Source of the DNA: Staphylococcus sp. NRL 16/872
GTDB lineage: Bacteria > Bacillota > Bacilli > Staphylococcales > Staphylococcaceae
Reading direction: 5' to 3'
Assembly (NCBI RefSeq): GCF_022815905.2
Contig: NZ_CP119327.1
Coordinates: 124,001 to 188,000, forward strand
Length of the DNA stretch: 64,000 bases
The notes beneath the pieces are model-generated. The model was not told the DNA's origin. It searched no databases and worked only from the letters and a program-made list of their open reading frames with translations. Below are positions 9,110 to 18,839 of the stretch, piece by piece (position 1 is the stretch's first letter; every line of letters begins with the position of its first letter). Both the position numbers and the translations under genes were made by a program.

Positions 9110-9892
9110 ATGACAAACATTATTGATCAATTTAAAATTAACGGGAAAGTTGCAATTGTAACAGGAGGCGCAATGGGTCTAGGTAAAGCCATGGCTGAAG
9201 CTTTAGCACAAGCTGGCGCAGACATTGTTATCGCCGATATTAAATTAGACTTAGCTCAAGAAACTGCTAACGCAATCGCTGAACATGAAGGCGTCAAAAC
9301 AACAGCATTAAAAGTAGACGTTACAAATCCTGAAGACGTTAACAAAATGGTTGAAGACGTTGTTAAAGAATACGGCAAAATTGACGTATTAGTAAACAAT
9401 GCGGGTATGACAATTAATGAAAAAGCAGAAGATGTATCATACGAAAACTGGTTAAAAGTCATTAACTTAAACTTAAACGGCGTATTCTTAGTAGCACAAG
9501 CGGTAGGTCGCCAAATGATTAAACAAGGTAATGGTTCAATCATTAATACATCTTCTATGTCAGGTTTAATCGCCAACAAACCACAAGAACAAGCATCTTA
9601 CAATGCTTCTAAAGCAGGCGTTATCATGTTAACGAAAAGTTTAGCGATGGAATGGTCTAAATATGGTATTAAAGTTAATACAATTGCGCCAGGATACATG
9701 AAAACAGCATTAACTGAACCAATGTTCAATACTGGTGGAGAAATGATTGATTACTGGATGGGCGCTACACCAATGGGTCGTCCAGGTGAACCAGAAGAAT
9801 TAGGCGGTATCGTAGTATACCTTGCTTCTGATGCATCATCATTCACACAAGGTAGCGTCTTCACTATTGATGGTGGTTACACTGCATTATAA
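9110..9892 (+). CDS. SDR-family polyol dehydrogenase
   Basis: 260-residue classical SDR. TGGAMGLG (about 18-25) binds NAD(P), NNAG marks strand 4, and the catalytic Ser with YNASK complete the active site. Closest in feel to the sorbose reductase/arabinitol dehydrogenase group. Expected to oxidise the imported polyol to a ketose for the FGGY kinase. It starts 15 bases after the transporter with an AAGGGTGAGAG site, and the terminator at 10003-10045 ends the operon. Confidence 0.83.
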   Translation: MTNIIDQFKINGKVAIVTGGAMGLGKAMAEALAQAGADIVIADIKLDLAQETANAIAEHEGVKTTALKVDVTNPEDVNKMVEDVVKEYGKIDVLVNNAGMTINEKAEDVSYENWLKVINLNLNGVFLVAQAVGRQMIKQGNGSIINTSSMSGLIANKPQEQASYNASKAGVIMLTKSLAMEWSKYGIKVNTIAPGYMKTALTEPMFNTGGEMIDYWMGATPMGRPGEPEELGGIVVYLASDASSFTQGSVFTIDGGYTAL

Positions 9893-10002
9893 TTTTTCTT
9901 TGAACGTACGAGAAAGGAAAATTTGCACTTTTTTAGCACTAGTGCGCTAACACTAATGCTCCAGCAAACCCGTTAAAAAGACGGTGGCTTTAGTTTTGGA
10001 AT

Positions 10003-10045
10003 ATAACCATCCCGCACCTACCAAAGTTAGGGATGGTTATTTTTT
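10003..10045 (+). terminator. Terminator of the polyol operon
   Basis: ATAACCATCCC (10003-10013) pairs perfectly with GGGATGGTTAT (10030-10040), followed by Ts. Confidence 0.9.
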
Positions 10046-10138
10046 ATGCCTAAAATTAAGAATTTCTAGAATAAAGTTATGACGCCCGGGTAGGTTGGGT
10101 AAACAATTTGTATATACTAACTGAACGGAGGAATAACT

Positions 10139-11842
10139 ATGAAACGCTCGACAGAACTTGAAAAGACATTGAAGTCTCTAGATGGCCAAAAATATGGAGC
10201 GTATAAACGAACAAAAGGTACATATGCTTTTGATCAATTTCGATTAGCCATAGATCATGTGCAAGTAGACCCTTTCGCACCACCTTCCAAAATGCGTCTT
10301 ATTATTGATCGTAATATCGCGCAAATACCAGACAATTTACTGGATACGAAAGATAAACGCATCGCAGTAGCTGACTTTCTAACAAGAACATTTGCTAAGC
10401 AAGCTGCGAAATTTAATCATACGGTTAAAGGCGCCGGTAAAAACGGTAAAATCTTTATCGACCATTGTGGACAAGAAATTCTGGAACGTACTGCAGTTGT
10501 TATCAACGATAAAGATATCGAAGTACGTATTGAAGTAGGCATGCCAGCTGCAGGGCGTAAGATTCTTGGAAAAGTAGCAGCGCATACTTTAATTCAAGGA
10601 CTTCCATCAATTGTTGACCAATCACTCATTTTCAACAATATTAATCAACAAGCGCTTCAGAATCAAGTGACATTAAAACTGGATCAAACGTATATTAGAG
10701 AACAACTTGAACAACGTAACTTAGTTGCTTTCGTCGCCAATGATTCTATCTTACCTAGAAAAAGCGGTGTCTCTGATGCACCTATGAAAGACGCAATTAA
10801 GTTTACGAGTCCTGAATCAGTAGAAACTACATTTAACTTACCTAGTGGTCGGGCAGTCACAGGGATGTCTATTCCAGAAGGTATTACGCTCATTGTTGGT
10901 GGTGGATATCACGGTAAATCGACATTAATTGAAGCCTTAGAGCGTGGCGTTTATAACCATATCCCTAACGACGGAAGAGAGTTTGTCCTCACACGCCATG
11001 ATGCTATGAAGATTCGCGCTGAAGATGGTCGTAGTATTCAAAATGTGAATATCAGTCCGTTTATTGATAATTTGCCGGGCAAGAAAGATACGACTCACTT
11101 CTCAACAGAGAATGCTAGTGGCAGTACATCTCAAGCGACGAATGTGATGGAAGCGTTAGAAGCGCAAACGTCTACATTATTAATTGATGAAGATACATCT
11201 GCGACTAACTTTATGATTCGCGATGGTCGCATGCAGAAGCTAATTGCGCCGGATAAAGAGCCGATTACGCCATTTTCAAGTAAAGTTAAACCACTTTATG
11301 ACGATTATAACGTTTCTACTATTCTCATTGTGGGTGGTTCTGGCGATTATTTCGATGTTGCAGACCGTGTATTGATGATGGATGAATATCATTTGAAAGA
11401 TGTGACGTCCGAGGCTAAAGCAATTGCTGATGAAGATGGGTATAAGCGTGGTGCTGAGTCAAATGCTCATTTTGGTGACATTCCAGCTCGTGTGCCTTTA
11501 GGTGCTTCATTTTCTAAAAAGGGAAAAGATGATCGTTTGAAAGCGAAAGGCTTGCATACCGTCATGTATGGTAAAGAGGCTATCGATATTTCTGGTTTAG
11601 AGCAACTGATTGATGATAGTCAGACGAATGCCCTTACGGTAATGATTGATTACTTTAGACGTCATCTGATAGATGAGCATACGAATCTTATTGATGCTAC
11701 AAATCGTATGTACGCTTTGATTGAAAAGGAAGGCATTGAAGCGGTATCGCACTTTGAAGGACACCCAGGCAACTTAGCTTTACCACGCAAACAAGAATTC
11801 ATCGGTACATTGAATCGTTATCGAGGATTAAAAATTAAATAG
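10139..11842 (+). CDS. Predicted ABC-class ATPase (PF09818/COG3044 type)
   Basis: 567 residues. A Walker A, GGGYHGKST, is at residues 254-262, and a Walker B-like LLIDEDTSATNFMIRD lies about 90 residues further on. The family is widespread in Firmicutes, is cytoplasmic, and its cellular role is not established. The N-terminal 200 residues carry the family-specific region with the KIFIDHCGQE pattern. GGAGG sits 8 bases before ATG 10139. Monocistronic, ended by the hairpin at 11856-11900. Length is normal for the family. Confidence 0.88.
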   Translation: MKRSTELEKTLKSLDGQKYGAYKRTKGTYAFDQFRLAIDHVQVDPFAPPSKMRLIIDRNIAQIPDNLLDTKDKRIAVADFLTRTFAKQAAKFNHTVKGAGKNGKIFIDHCGQEILERTAVVINDKDIEVRIEVGMPAAGRKILGKVAAHTLIQGLPSIVDQSLIFNNINQQALQNQVTLKLDQTYIREQLEQRNLVAFVANDSILPRKSGVSDAPMKDAIKFTSPESVETTFNLPSGRAVTGMSIPEGITLIVGGGYHGKSTLIEALERGVYNHIPNDGREFVLTRHDAMKIRAEDGRSIQNVNISPFIDNLPGKKDTTHFSTENASGSTSQATNVMEALEAQTSTLLIDEDTSATNFMIRDGRMQKLIAPDKEPITPFSSKVKPLYDDYNVSTILIVGGSGDYFDVADRVLMMDEYHLKDVTSEAKAIADEDGYKRGAESNAHFGDIPARVPLGASFSKKGKDDRLKAKGLHTVMYGKEAIDISGLEQLIDDSQTNALTVMIDYFRRHLIDEHTNLIDATNRMYALIEKEGIEAVSHFEGHPGNLALPRKQEFIGTLNRYRGLKIK

Positions 11843-11855
11843 TTGTTATAGAGGA

Positions 11856-11900
11856 AAAGCGTATTGTGAGGCACGGGGCTATATCACAATACGCTTTCTT
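11856..11900 (+). terminator. Rho-independent terminator
   Basis: A 14-bp stem, AAAGCGTATTGTGA with TCACAATACGCTTT, is followed by a T-rich stretch. Confidence 0.85.
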
Positions 11901-11920
11901 TTCATTTTACACTAAAATGT

Positions 11921-11960
11921 ATAAAAAATGGTAACTTATACAAAAGAAAAGTTACCATTT
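11921..11960 (-). terminator. Terminator of the FAD dehydrogenase gene
   Basis: AAATGGTAACTT pairs with AAGTTACCATTT (11949-11960). The A-run at 11923-11928 is the T-run on the minus strand. Confidence 0.8.
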
Positions 11961-11982
11961 ATAGTGTGAATATTTATGAATT

Positions 11983-13641
11983 TTAATGTATGTGATTATG
12001 AATACCTTCAGCCGCACGGATACCGCTAAAGATACAACCGCCTAGGAAAGTACCTTCAAGCGCGCGATAACCATGAACGCCACCGCCACCAAAGCCTGAC
12101 GCTTCTCCTGCAGCATATAAACCTGTGATAGGTTGCATATCATGTTTAAGTGCTTGACCATCAAGATTTGTTTGAATACCACCAAGTGTTTTACGACTAA
12201 TAATATTTAATTTAACCGCGATTAACTTACCATTTTTACCACTTAAAATTTTATGAGGTTTTGCGGTACGTACTAATCTATCACCCAAGAATTGACGTGC
12301 GTTATGAATAAACGAAATTTGAGGATCTTTGCTAAACTTGTTATCAATTTGTAAGTCTCGAGCTTTAATTTCATGTTTAATCGCTTCATAATCAAGCAAG
12401 TCGCTACCGACTAAGTCATTCATTTTCCGAACAAGCGTCCCTAAATCATCAGCTATCACGAAATCTGGACCTTTATTCATAAATGCCTCAACGGGAGAAG
12501 TCGCTTTACTGCCTAAACGTTCTTGAATTAGCAATTTAATATCTTTATCAGTCAAATCTGGATTCTGTTCTGATCCGGATAACACAAATTCTTTCTTAAT
12601 AATATCTTCCGTTAAGATAAACCATGAATAATCGTAACCCGTCTTCATAATCGTTTCTAACGTATGCAATGTATCGAACCCGGGATAATCTGGCGCTGTC
12701 ATACGACGACCAGTAGCATCAAACCACATAGAAGATGGACCAGGAATGATGCGAATCCCATGATTTGACCAAATAGGACTATGATTCTGAATGCCTTCCG
12801 TATAATGCCACATTCGATCTTTGTTCACTACATTTGCCCCAGCATCTTCCGTAATTTGAATAAGACGACCATCTGTAGAATCGGGCACGCCTTGAATCAT
12901 CGTTTGAGGTGGGTTACCCAAACGTTTTGGCCAATATTTCCGAATTAACGGCATATTCGCGCCAATACCTCCAGAAGTGATTAACAATTCATCTACTGGA
13001 TAATGGAAAGTATCAATAACAGTACGAGAAGACTTCTCGCCACGTTCAACCTCGCTTGGCTCCAAGATGTTTCCAGTCACATGCGTCACTTGATTATCCT
13101 CAATCCCAATTTCCGTCACTTGATGGCGTGGTAGAAATTCAAATTTTCCTTCTTGCTCTTTTTGGAAAATGTATTTAACAAACGGTTCCACAAGTCCCGG
13201 ACCGGTACCCCAAGTGATGTGGAAACGTGGCACAGAATTACCATGACCAGAGGCAGATAAACCACCACGTTCTGCCCAACCTAAAATAGGAGTAAGGCGG
13301 ATGCCCATATCTTTTAAATATTGTTCTTTTTCAAATGTCGCAAATCTTACATATGCTTCTGCCCATTGTTTCGCCCAATAGTCTTCATCATCGGGACGGT
13401 CAAACTGTGCTGAACCTAACCAATCATTTAATGCCAATTCATATGAATCTTTAACACCTAGGCGTTGTTGAATTTTAGAGTTCACAAGGAACAGCCCACC
13501 AAAAGACCAATATGCTTGTCCACCAATCGCTTGGCGTGGCTCTTGGTCTAACATTGTGACATGGTAACCTTTCTTCAATAATTCTGTAGCTGCTACAAGT
13601 CCACTTAGCCCAGCTCCAATTACAAAAATCTTTTTATTCAT
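11983..13641 (-). CDS. FAD-binding dehydrogenase (KsdD-like/COG3573 type)
   Basis: 552-residue flavoprotein of the fumarate reductase/3-ketosteroid-dehydrogenase-like superfamily. The FAD Rossmann motif GAGLSG is at residues 9-14. The C-terminal FAD-contacting segment GLYAAGEASGFGGGGVHG is intact. There is no signal peptide, so a cytoplasmic oxidoreductase is expected; its substrate is unknown and steroid activity should not be assumed. It is a single-gene unit transcribed towards the ABC-class ATPase, with its own terminator at 11921-11960. Confidence 0.83.
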   Translation of the reverse strand: MNKKIFVIGAGLSGLVAATELLKKGYHVTMLDQEPRQAIGGQAYWSFGGLFLVNSKIQQRLGVKDSYELALNDWLGSAQFDRPDDEDYWAKQWAEAYVRFATFEKEQYLKDMGIRLTPILGWAERGGLSASGHGNSVPRFHITWGTGPGLVEPFVKYIFQKEQEGKFEFLPRHQVTEIGIEDNQVTHVTGNILEPSEVERGEKSSRTVIDTFHYPVDELLITSGGIGANMPLIRKYWPKRLGNPPQTMIQGVPDSTDGRLIQITEDAGANVVNKDRMWHYTEGIQNHSPIWSNHGIRIIPGPSSMWFDATGRRMTAPDYPGFDTLHTLETIMKTGYDYSWFILTEDIIKKEFVLSGSEQNPDLTDKDIKLLIQERLGSKATSPVEAFMNKGPDFVIADDLGTLVRKMNDLVGSDLLDYEAIKHEIKARDLQIDNKFSKDPQISFIHNARQFLGDRLVRTAKPHKILSGKNGKLIAVKLNIISRKTLGGIQTNLDGQALKHDMQPITGLYAAGEASGFGGGGVHGYRALEGTFLGGCIFSGIRAAEGIHNHIH

Positions 13642-13796
13642 ATTAAACTCCTTAAATACTCATAAATTTAAATGCATTTATCATATTTTATCAAGGATTA
13701 GAAAGAAGAGAAAATGGATTGGTGGTTGCGAATGAAAGTTTTAATTAATATTTCTAATTTATAACGTTATTAAGTAGTGCCTAAATAGTCTTGAAA

Positions 13797-13833
13797 ATAA
13801 AAATAACGCTAAAAGAACTCTAGCGTTATTTTT
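13797..13833 (-). terminator. Terminator of the transporter/amidohydrolase operon
   Basis: ATAACGCTA pairs with TAGCGTTAT (13821-13829). The A-rich left flank gives the minus-strand T-run. Confidence 0.8.
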
Positions 13834-13840
13834 CATCAAT

Positions 13841-15064
13841 TTAACTGATATTTTTAACGATTTTTCCATCGATACTTACGATTTTAATATTGTGAGGATG
13901 TTTTAAAATACTAATATTCTCGAGTGGATTGTCATTTAAAATAATAAAATCGGCTTTTTTATTGACTTCAATTGTACCTATCGTGTCGTCATAACCTAGA
14001 CATTCTGAAGCAATTTTAGTAGAAGACACAATAGCTTGCATAGGGGTCATACCATGTTCCACCATTAATTCAAGTTCTCTTAAATTTGTGCCATGTTTAA
14101 ATACTCCAGCATCTGTGCCCATTGCAATTTTAACGCCTGCTTTTAGTGCTTTTTTAAAGCTTTCTGAATGGGCTTTAATGACTTCTTTTGATTTAGCAAT
14201 TGAGGTTTCAGACATGCCAAGCTCTTTAGCATACTCGATGACGGAAACAGGTGCTAATAAGGTAGGTACTAAAAACATTCCTTTTTTCTTCATACCTTCT
14301 ATTGCTTCGTCATCTAGAAAAATACCGTGTTCAATAGAGTGAATACCGGCTTCAATACAATTTTTAATACCTTGTAATCCTTGAGCGTGGGCCATCACTT
14401 TTCTATTACCTCTAAATTGAGCTTCTTCCACCATGACTTTTAATTCTTCAACTGAAAATTGAGTGAAGTTTGGATGATCTGTAGGGCTAGTGACACCACC
14501 AGTAGCGTGTACTTTAATAACATCGGCGCCTGCTCTTAGCATTTCGCGTACTTTTTTACGAACTTCTTCAACGCCATCACAGATTCCATTAGGCATACCA
14601 GGATAATCTTCTAGAAAACTTGGAACTAAAAATCCTGACTTAGTTAATTTATCACCGTGTCCCCCTGTTATCGTTAGCGCATTGACACTTATTTGTAAGC
14701 GTGGACCTAAAATTCTGCCATCTTGTATCGCCTCTTTGATACCTTGGTCTGCGCCTAAAGCATCACGTACTGTTGTAATTCCAGCATCTACGGTTCTCTT
14801 TAAATGATCGATTGCTTTATAAAAATTGTAAGAAAATGGTTTGCTTAATTTATGTTCAAGTGGCCCCATCTCTTCAATAATATGTACATGACTATCTATC
14901 ATACCGGGCAATAAGAATTTATTAGTGCCATCTATCACATCATTATCCTTAACTTGTAAATTATTGCCTATTTGTCTAAAATAGTTATCTATAATTTGCA
15001 CATCAACATTATATTGTATATCTTTTCCTGTTCCATCAATTAAATTAATATTTTTAATAAGCAT
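13841..15064 (-). CDS. Metal-dependent amidohydrolase (imidazolonepropionase/prolidase-like, COG1228)
   Basis: 407 residues. The metal-binding signature DSHVH (His59, His61) is near the N-terminus. DVIKVHATGG carries the probable carboxylated-lysine ligand, HAQG and IEHG supply further histidines, and GTDAG the catalytic Asp. This is the complete set for the binuclear amidohydrolase subgroup that cleaves cyclic imides or aminoacyl-Pro/Xaa peptides. It follows the membrane transporter by 15 bases, so the substrate is probably imported by that partner. The compound cannot be named from sequence. Confidence 0.85.
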   Translation of the reverse strand: MLIKNINLIDGTGKDIQYNVDVQIIDNYFRQIGNNLQVKDNDVIDGTNKFLLPGMIDSHVHIIEEMGPLEHKLSKPFSYNFYKAIDHLKRTVDAGITTVRDALGADQGIKEAIQDGRILGPRLQISVNALTITGGHGDKLTKSGFLVPSFLEDYPGMPNGICDGVEEVRKKVREMLRAGADVIKVHATGGVTSPTDHPNFTQFSVEELKVMVEEAQFRGNRKVMAHAQGLQGIKNCIEAGIHSIEHGIFLDDEAIEGMKKKGMFLVPTLLAPVSVIEYAKELGMSETSIAKSKEVIKAHSESFKKALKAGVKIAMGTDAGVFKHGTNLRELELMVEHGMTPMQAIVSSTKIASECLGYDDTIGTIEVNKKADFIILNDNPLENISILKHPHNIKIVSIDGKIVKNIS

Positions 15065-15079
15065 TATAATCCCACCTTT

Positions 15080-16255
15080 TTAATGCATAAAATTCATTAT
15101 GATTCCTGTTAAAATGACTGAAGCTATAGTTACAGTAGTAAAACCACCAATCAACATAGGACTCAGTAATTCTTTAAATAACGCTTCTTGTTCTTCCTCA
15201 TTATTAGCAACAGAACGACTGACTTCGACACAAAGTAAATAATCACCTGGGAAGCCATAAAGAGCTGTTAATGCTACAGGAAGTGCTTTAGTATATTTCC
15301 AACCTACTATTCTAGCTGCGATTGAACCGCCAATTAAAATTCCCATGGCCCCAATGAATAAAATGAGAGCGATAGCAGGTAAATTTTCAAATAGGTCTTT
15401 AGGCGTTACGTTGCCCAATGAACCAATAACAATTAGCATAATTGAAACCACTAGGATAGTGAAAGATTTATTGTGTTCAAGTTCAGCCTGTTCAAATAAG
15501 CCAAATTTAAAACCTAAAATACCAAAGAATAAGCAAATTAAAGAATAATGAATATGTGTATAATTTCCAATTATGAAAGCGATTGTAGCAAGGAAAAACA
15601 TTATAAAGAGTCGCAAAATATTGTTTTGCAAAATGGGAAAACGAGTGTGAAAACTATTTTTATTTTCATTGTCATTTATTGTGTTTTTAACCGAATTAGT
15701 ATTACGGAAATTATGTTCTAAGTAGTATTCTCCATACCTTTTCATAAATAAAGAACTTAGGGGTAAACCAATGACAGCTTGTAAACCTTGAACTAGAGCA
15801 GGTAAAACAATTAAATACTCTAAATGTAACTCTTTAAGCTTATCGATAGTAATGAGTAAAGCCACTAGTCCTCCTGCTATAGGGCCTACACCTGAAGCTG
15901 CCGTTCTAAAGTCGAATACGAATGTAACGATGGTTAATATAAAAAATGTCGAGCCAATAATTCCACTAAAAGATATAATCACAGCTTTCCACTGTTTTTT
16001 TAAAGTAGAGAGAGGCATCATCGTACCCATATGCATGATTGCTGGAGCGATAGCAATAGCACCTAGTGAAGGAAGAATTGCTGATTTTAATATAGAAGCG
16101 GGTAGTATTCCTGCCCATTTAAGTAGTAAAAAGCTGATCATTGCTGTCAATAGCATTGGAATACGTGCTTTTGTTAAAGTCGATAAAATTTCACCAAAAG
16201 CTAAAAGTGCAAATAGAACTGTAGCTGAAATAATTGGTTCGTTTAACATAGGCAC
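15080..16255 (-). CDS. Multi-span membrane transporter, family uncertain
   Basis: 391 residues with roughly ten to eleven hydrophobic helices. A hydrophilic loop near residues 175-205 is rich in Asn, Lys and Arg and separates two similar halves. The glycine-rich helices near 115-150 and 295-310 resemble GltS/KdgT-like secondary carriers with inverted repeats, but I cannot assign a family with confidence. First gene of a two-gene operon with the amidohydrolase, so uptake of that enzyme's substrate is the likely role. ATG 16255 is preceded by AAGGAGTG on the minus strand. Confidence 0.72.
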   Translation of the reverse strand: MPMLNEPIISATVLFALLAFGEILSTLTKARIPMLLTAMISFLLLKWAGILPASILKSAILPSLGAIAIAPAIMHMGTMMPLSTLKKQWKAVIISFSGIIGSTFFILTIVTFVFDFRTAASGVGPIAGGLVALLITIDKLKELHLEYLIVLPALVQGLQAVIGLPLSSLFMKRYGEYYLEHNFRNTNSVKNTINDNENKNSFHTRFPILQNNILRLFIMFFLATIAFIIGNYTHIHYSLICLFFGILGFKFGLFEQAELEHNKSFTILVVSIMLIVIGSLGNVTPKDLFENLPAIALILFIGAMGILIGGSIAARIVGWKYTKALPVALTALYGFPGDYLLCVEVSRSVANNEEEQEALFKELLSPMLIGGFTTVTIASVILTGIIMNFMH

Positions 16256-16309
16256 ACTCCTTTCTTCAAATAAGTTAGATAAATAATACCATTAAAAGGA
16301 ACAATTGTT

Positions 16310-16343
16310 AATATAATTATCAGATTTTTCTGATAATTATATT
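16310..16343. promoter_or_regulatory. Perfect 15-bp inverted repeat between divergent operons (candidate operator)
   Basis: Arms 16310-16324 and 16329-16343 are fully complementary around a TTTT loop. It lies in the 162-base gap between the minus-strand transporter operon and the plus-strand aldehyde dehydrogenase. It is not at a gene end, so an operator is more likely than a terminator. Confidence 0.5.
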
Positions 16344-16417
16344 TGTAGTGACTTGCTAGATTATTAAAATATACGGGTATATACTTATATCAATCATTTT
16401 AAAAGGGGTGGCTTATA

Positions 16418-17800
16418 GTGGCATCATTAGAAGTATTAAATCCAGCAACTAATGAAGTAATTGAAACGTTAGAGTATACAGATGAAGCGACGGCGAAACA
16501 ACAAATTGAGAAGGCACATGAGGCATTTAAATCTTGGAGAGAAGTAGATGCACATGAACGTGTTGATAAATTATATAAATGGTTCTCACTTATCAACGAA
16601 CACAAAGATGAATTAGCCGAACTGATTACTAAAGAAGGTGGTAAACCGTTAAAAGAAGCACAAGGTGAAGTAGATTATGCTAATTCATATGTATCTTGGT
16701 ATGCCGAAGAAGCGAAACGTATTTACGGACGTACGATTCCTGGCAATACGCCTGATAAAAATATCATTGTGAAGAAATTCCCAGTGGGCGTAGTAGGTGC
16801 GATTACACCATGGAACTTCCCGGCAGCAATGATTACACGTAAGATTGCGCCAGCGTTAGCTGCAGGTTGTACGATTGTATGTAAACCAGCCACACAAACA
16901 CCTTTAACTACTATTCGTTTAATCGAACTTGCACACGAAGCGGGTATTCCTGAAGATGCGGTGCAATATGTAGTCATGTCTGGTAAAGATGCTGGAGAAC
17001 TGTTCACGAAACATCCAATCATGCAGAAAGTCACATTTACTGGCTCAACTGACGTCGGTAAGAAATTGATCGCCCAGGCTGCAGAATCTGTTGAAAATGT
17101 AACAATGGAACTAGGCGGACTAGCACCATTAATCGTTCACGAAGATGCTGATATTGAATATGCAGTAGATCAAACCATTGCGTCTAAATTTCGTAATGCA
17201 GGTCAAACTTGTATCTGCGCAAACCGTGTTTATGTGCATAAAGCGGTTGAGAAAGCATTTACTGAACAATTAACACAAAAAGTCCATAATTTAAAAGTGG
17301 GTAACGGTATGGACGAAGGCGTTACAATTGGTCCACTTATCAATAAAGATGGCGTAGAAAAAGTTGTAAACCAATTGAAAGATGCAGAATCTAAAGGTGC
17401 GAAATTATCTCGCTCATTAGAAGACGCTCAAGAACTTGGTGGTAACTTCTTGAAACCCGTTGTCATATCAAATGCGAACCAAGACATGTTAGCAATGCAA
17501 GAAGAAACGTTTGGCCCAATCGTACCTATCGCAACGTACTCTGACTTAGAAGATGCGATTCAAATGGCGAATGATACGCAATTTGGCTTAGCTGCTTACT
17601 TCTTTACAAATGATTATCGCACAGGCTTCCACTTATATAATTCGCTTGATTATGGCGTTATCGGTTGGAATGATGGCGGTCCATCAGCAGCACATGCGCC
17701 ATTTGGTGGCATGAAAGAAAGTGGTTACGGCCGTGAAGGTGGTACAGAAGGTATCGAACCTTACTTAGAAACGAAATATTTATCAATTGGTAATATGTAA
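16418..17800 (+). CDS. gabD: NAD(P)-dependent aldehyde dehydrogenase, succinate-semialdehyde type
   Basis: 460 residues, full-length ALDH. The cofactor segment is PWNFPAAMITRK, then FTGSTDVGK, catalytic Glu231 in MELGG, and nucleophile Cys265 in GQTCICANR. The C-terminal PFGGMKESGYGREGG is the GabD/SSADH signature. It would oxidise succinate semialdehyde or similar aldehydes in the cytoplasm. GTG 16418 follows AAAAGGGGTG. Residue 235 is Leu where many relatives have Asn (GGLAP rather than GGNAP), a possible specificity change. The symbol is by family resemblance only. Confidence 0.85.
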   Translation: MASLEVLNPATNEVIETLEYTDEATAKQQIEKAHEAFKSWREVDAHERVDKLYKWFSLINEHKDELAELITKEGGKPLKEAQGEVDYANSYVSWYAEEAKRIYGRTIPGNTPDKNIIVKKFPVGVVGAITPWNFPAAMITRKIAPALAAGCTIVCKPATQTPLTTIRLIELAHEAGIPEDAVQYVVMSGKDAGELFTKHPIMQKVTFTGSTDVGKKLIAQAAESVENVTMELGGLAPLIVHEDADIEYAVDQTIASKFRNAGQTCICANRVYVHKAVEKAFTEQLTQKVHNLKVGNGMDEGVTIGPLINKDGVEKVVNQLKDAESKGAKLSRSLEDAQELGGNFLKPVVISNANQDMLAMQEETFGPIVPIATYSDLEDAIQMANDTQFGLAAYFFTNDYRTGFHLYNSLDYGVIGWNDGGPSAAHAPFGGMKESGYGREGGTEGIEPYLETKYLSIGNM

Positions 17801-17805
17801 GATAA

Positions 17806-17850
17806 GAGGCTCGCTTCTCATTTTATGGGAAGTGGGCTAATTTTATATAA
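17806..17850 (+). terminator. Probable weak terminator
   Basis: GGCTCGCTTCTCAT pairs with ATGGGAAGTGGGC through several G-U pairs. The tail TAATTTTA is only moderately T-rich. Confidence 0.5.
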
Positions 17851-17920
17851 TTTCGTAGCTTATATTCTGTTATTATGAAAATGAAAAACAGATAGAGAGT
17901 GTGAGAATATAATAACAAAT

Positions 17921-18691
17921 ATGCTATTTTACATTAACGGTACGCAAGTAACTCAAAAGAAAGTAAATAAATGGGAAACAAAACGTTTAAAACATGTTTA
18001 TAAATATTTATCGAAATATCCTGAAGCTCAGTTCAATAAAGATGTCAAAACATGGGTTAAAAATAATGATTTAGATAAAATGAAACAGGAAATTGTTCAA
18101 GCTAAACTAAACATCACCTTTTCAAAACTAAGAAAATCAATGGAATTAAAATATACAGTAGGTAACTTAATATCAGCAATAGCGACTAAGTTATCGTTTG
18201 GACAACGCAAAATGAGTACAGTTGAAATAGCTGTGTCTAATAGTCATTTAAATGCTCGGGAAATAATGGATGCTTTAGACCGAATAATGATGCAAAAGAC
18301 GCCTGAACATGATGAAATTAATGTAAAAGTTAATCCGGATCATTATGTACTTGAAGGCATTACTACAGAAATTCAAGAAGTGCTTGAAACTACAGGAGGC
18401 AGTCCGTTACTAACGCGTTTCTTTGCTCATTATAATGATGAAACAAAACTTAAATCTCGCATGTCGGAAGATTACCAAATTGAATTACCAGGCGTCGCTA
18501 AATTGAAAAACGGCACTATCATAGGCGGTATGCGTCATCAAATTCGCAATGAAAATAATGGCTTTCGTTTTAAAGCATTAGTTGAATTTCCAGCAATTTT
18601 ACCAGACTATATGATACATCAACATCAATATCATTTATGCTGTGAATTTGGAAACTGGCTTACTTACATTTTAAAAATTGAAAGTAAATAA
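17921..18691 (+). CDS. Conserved-looking hypothetical protein, 256 residues
   Basis: A lysine-rich soluble protein with no signal peptide, membrane segment or motif that I recognise. The N-terminal third (about 20-75) is strongly basic and helical. The middle has a segment (MSTVEIAVSNSHLNAREIMDALDRIM) of ordinary globular character. Codon use matches neighbouring genes and a terminator follows at 18706-18737, so it is very likely real. The best visible GAGTGTGAG site is further than usual from ATG 17921, and no other start is in frame upstream. Function unknown. Confidence 0.75.
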   Translation: MLFYINGTQVTQKKVNKWETKRLKHVYKYLSKYPEAQFNKDVKTWVKNNDLDKMKQEIVQAKLNITFSKLRKSMELKYTVGNLISAIATKLSFGQRKMSTVEIAVSNSHLNAREIMDALDRIMMQKTPEHDEINVKVNPDHYVLEGITTEIQEVLETTGGSPLLTRFFAHYNDETKLKSRMSEDYQIELPGVAKLKNGTIIGGMRHQIRNENNGFRFKALVEFPAILPDYMIHQHQYHLCCEFGNWLTYILKIESK

Positions 18692-18705
18692 TGGCTTAAT
18701 TTGTT

Positions 18706-18737
18706 ACTCGCTATCTTATAAAGTAGCGAGTTTTTTT
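18706..18737 (+). terminator. Rho-independent terminator
   Basis: ACTCGCTA (18706-18713) pairs with TAGCGAGT (18724-18731) and is followed by a seven-T run. Confidence 0.88.
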
Positions 18738-18798
18738 ATTATCCAAAAAATTATTGTGAATTAATTATTTTTGTTTAAATTTACTATCAAAATATTTG

Positions 18799-18812
18799 TG
18801 AAATCGTTTACA
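18799..18812. promoter_or_regulatory. cre (CcpA) site upstream of the zinc polyol dehydrogenase
   Basis: TGAAATCGTTTACA is a full match to TGWNANCGNTNWCA. It lies about 350 bases before the gene start, with a repeat-rich leader between. Confidence 0.8.
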
Positions 18813-18839
18813 CAAATCCTTTTCAGTGGAAAAATAAAG

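Noticed and set aside
9893..10002. Possible small RNA before the polyol operon terminator
   Set aside because: Only weak hairpins and no promoter were seen; it is best treated as the 3' untranslated region.
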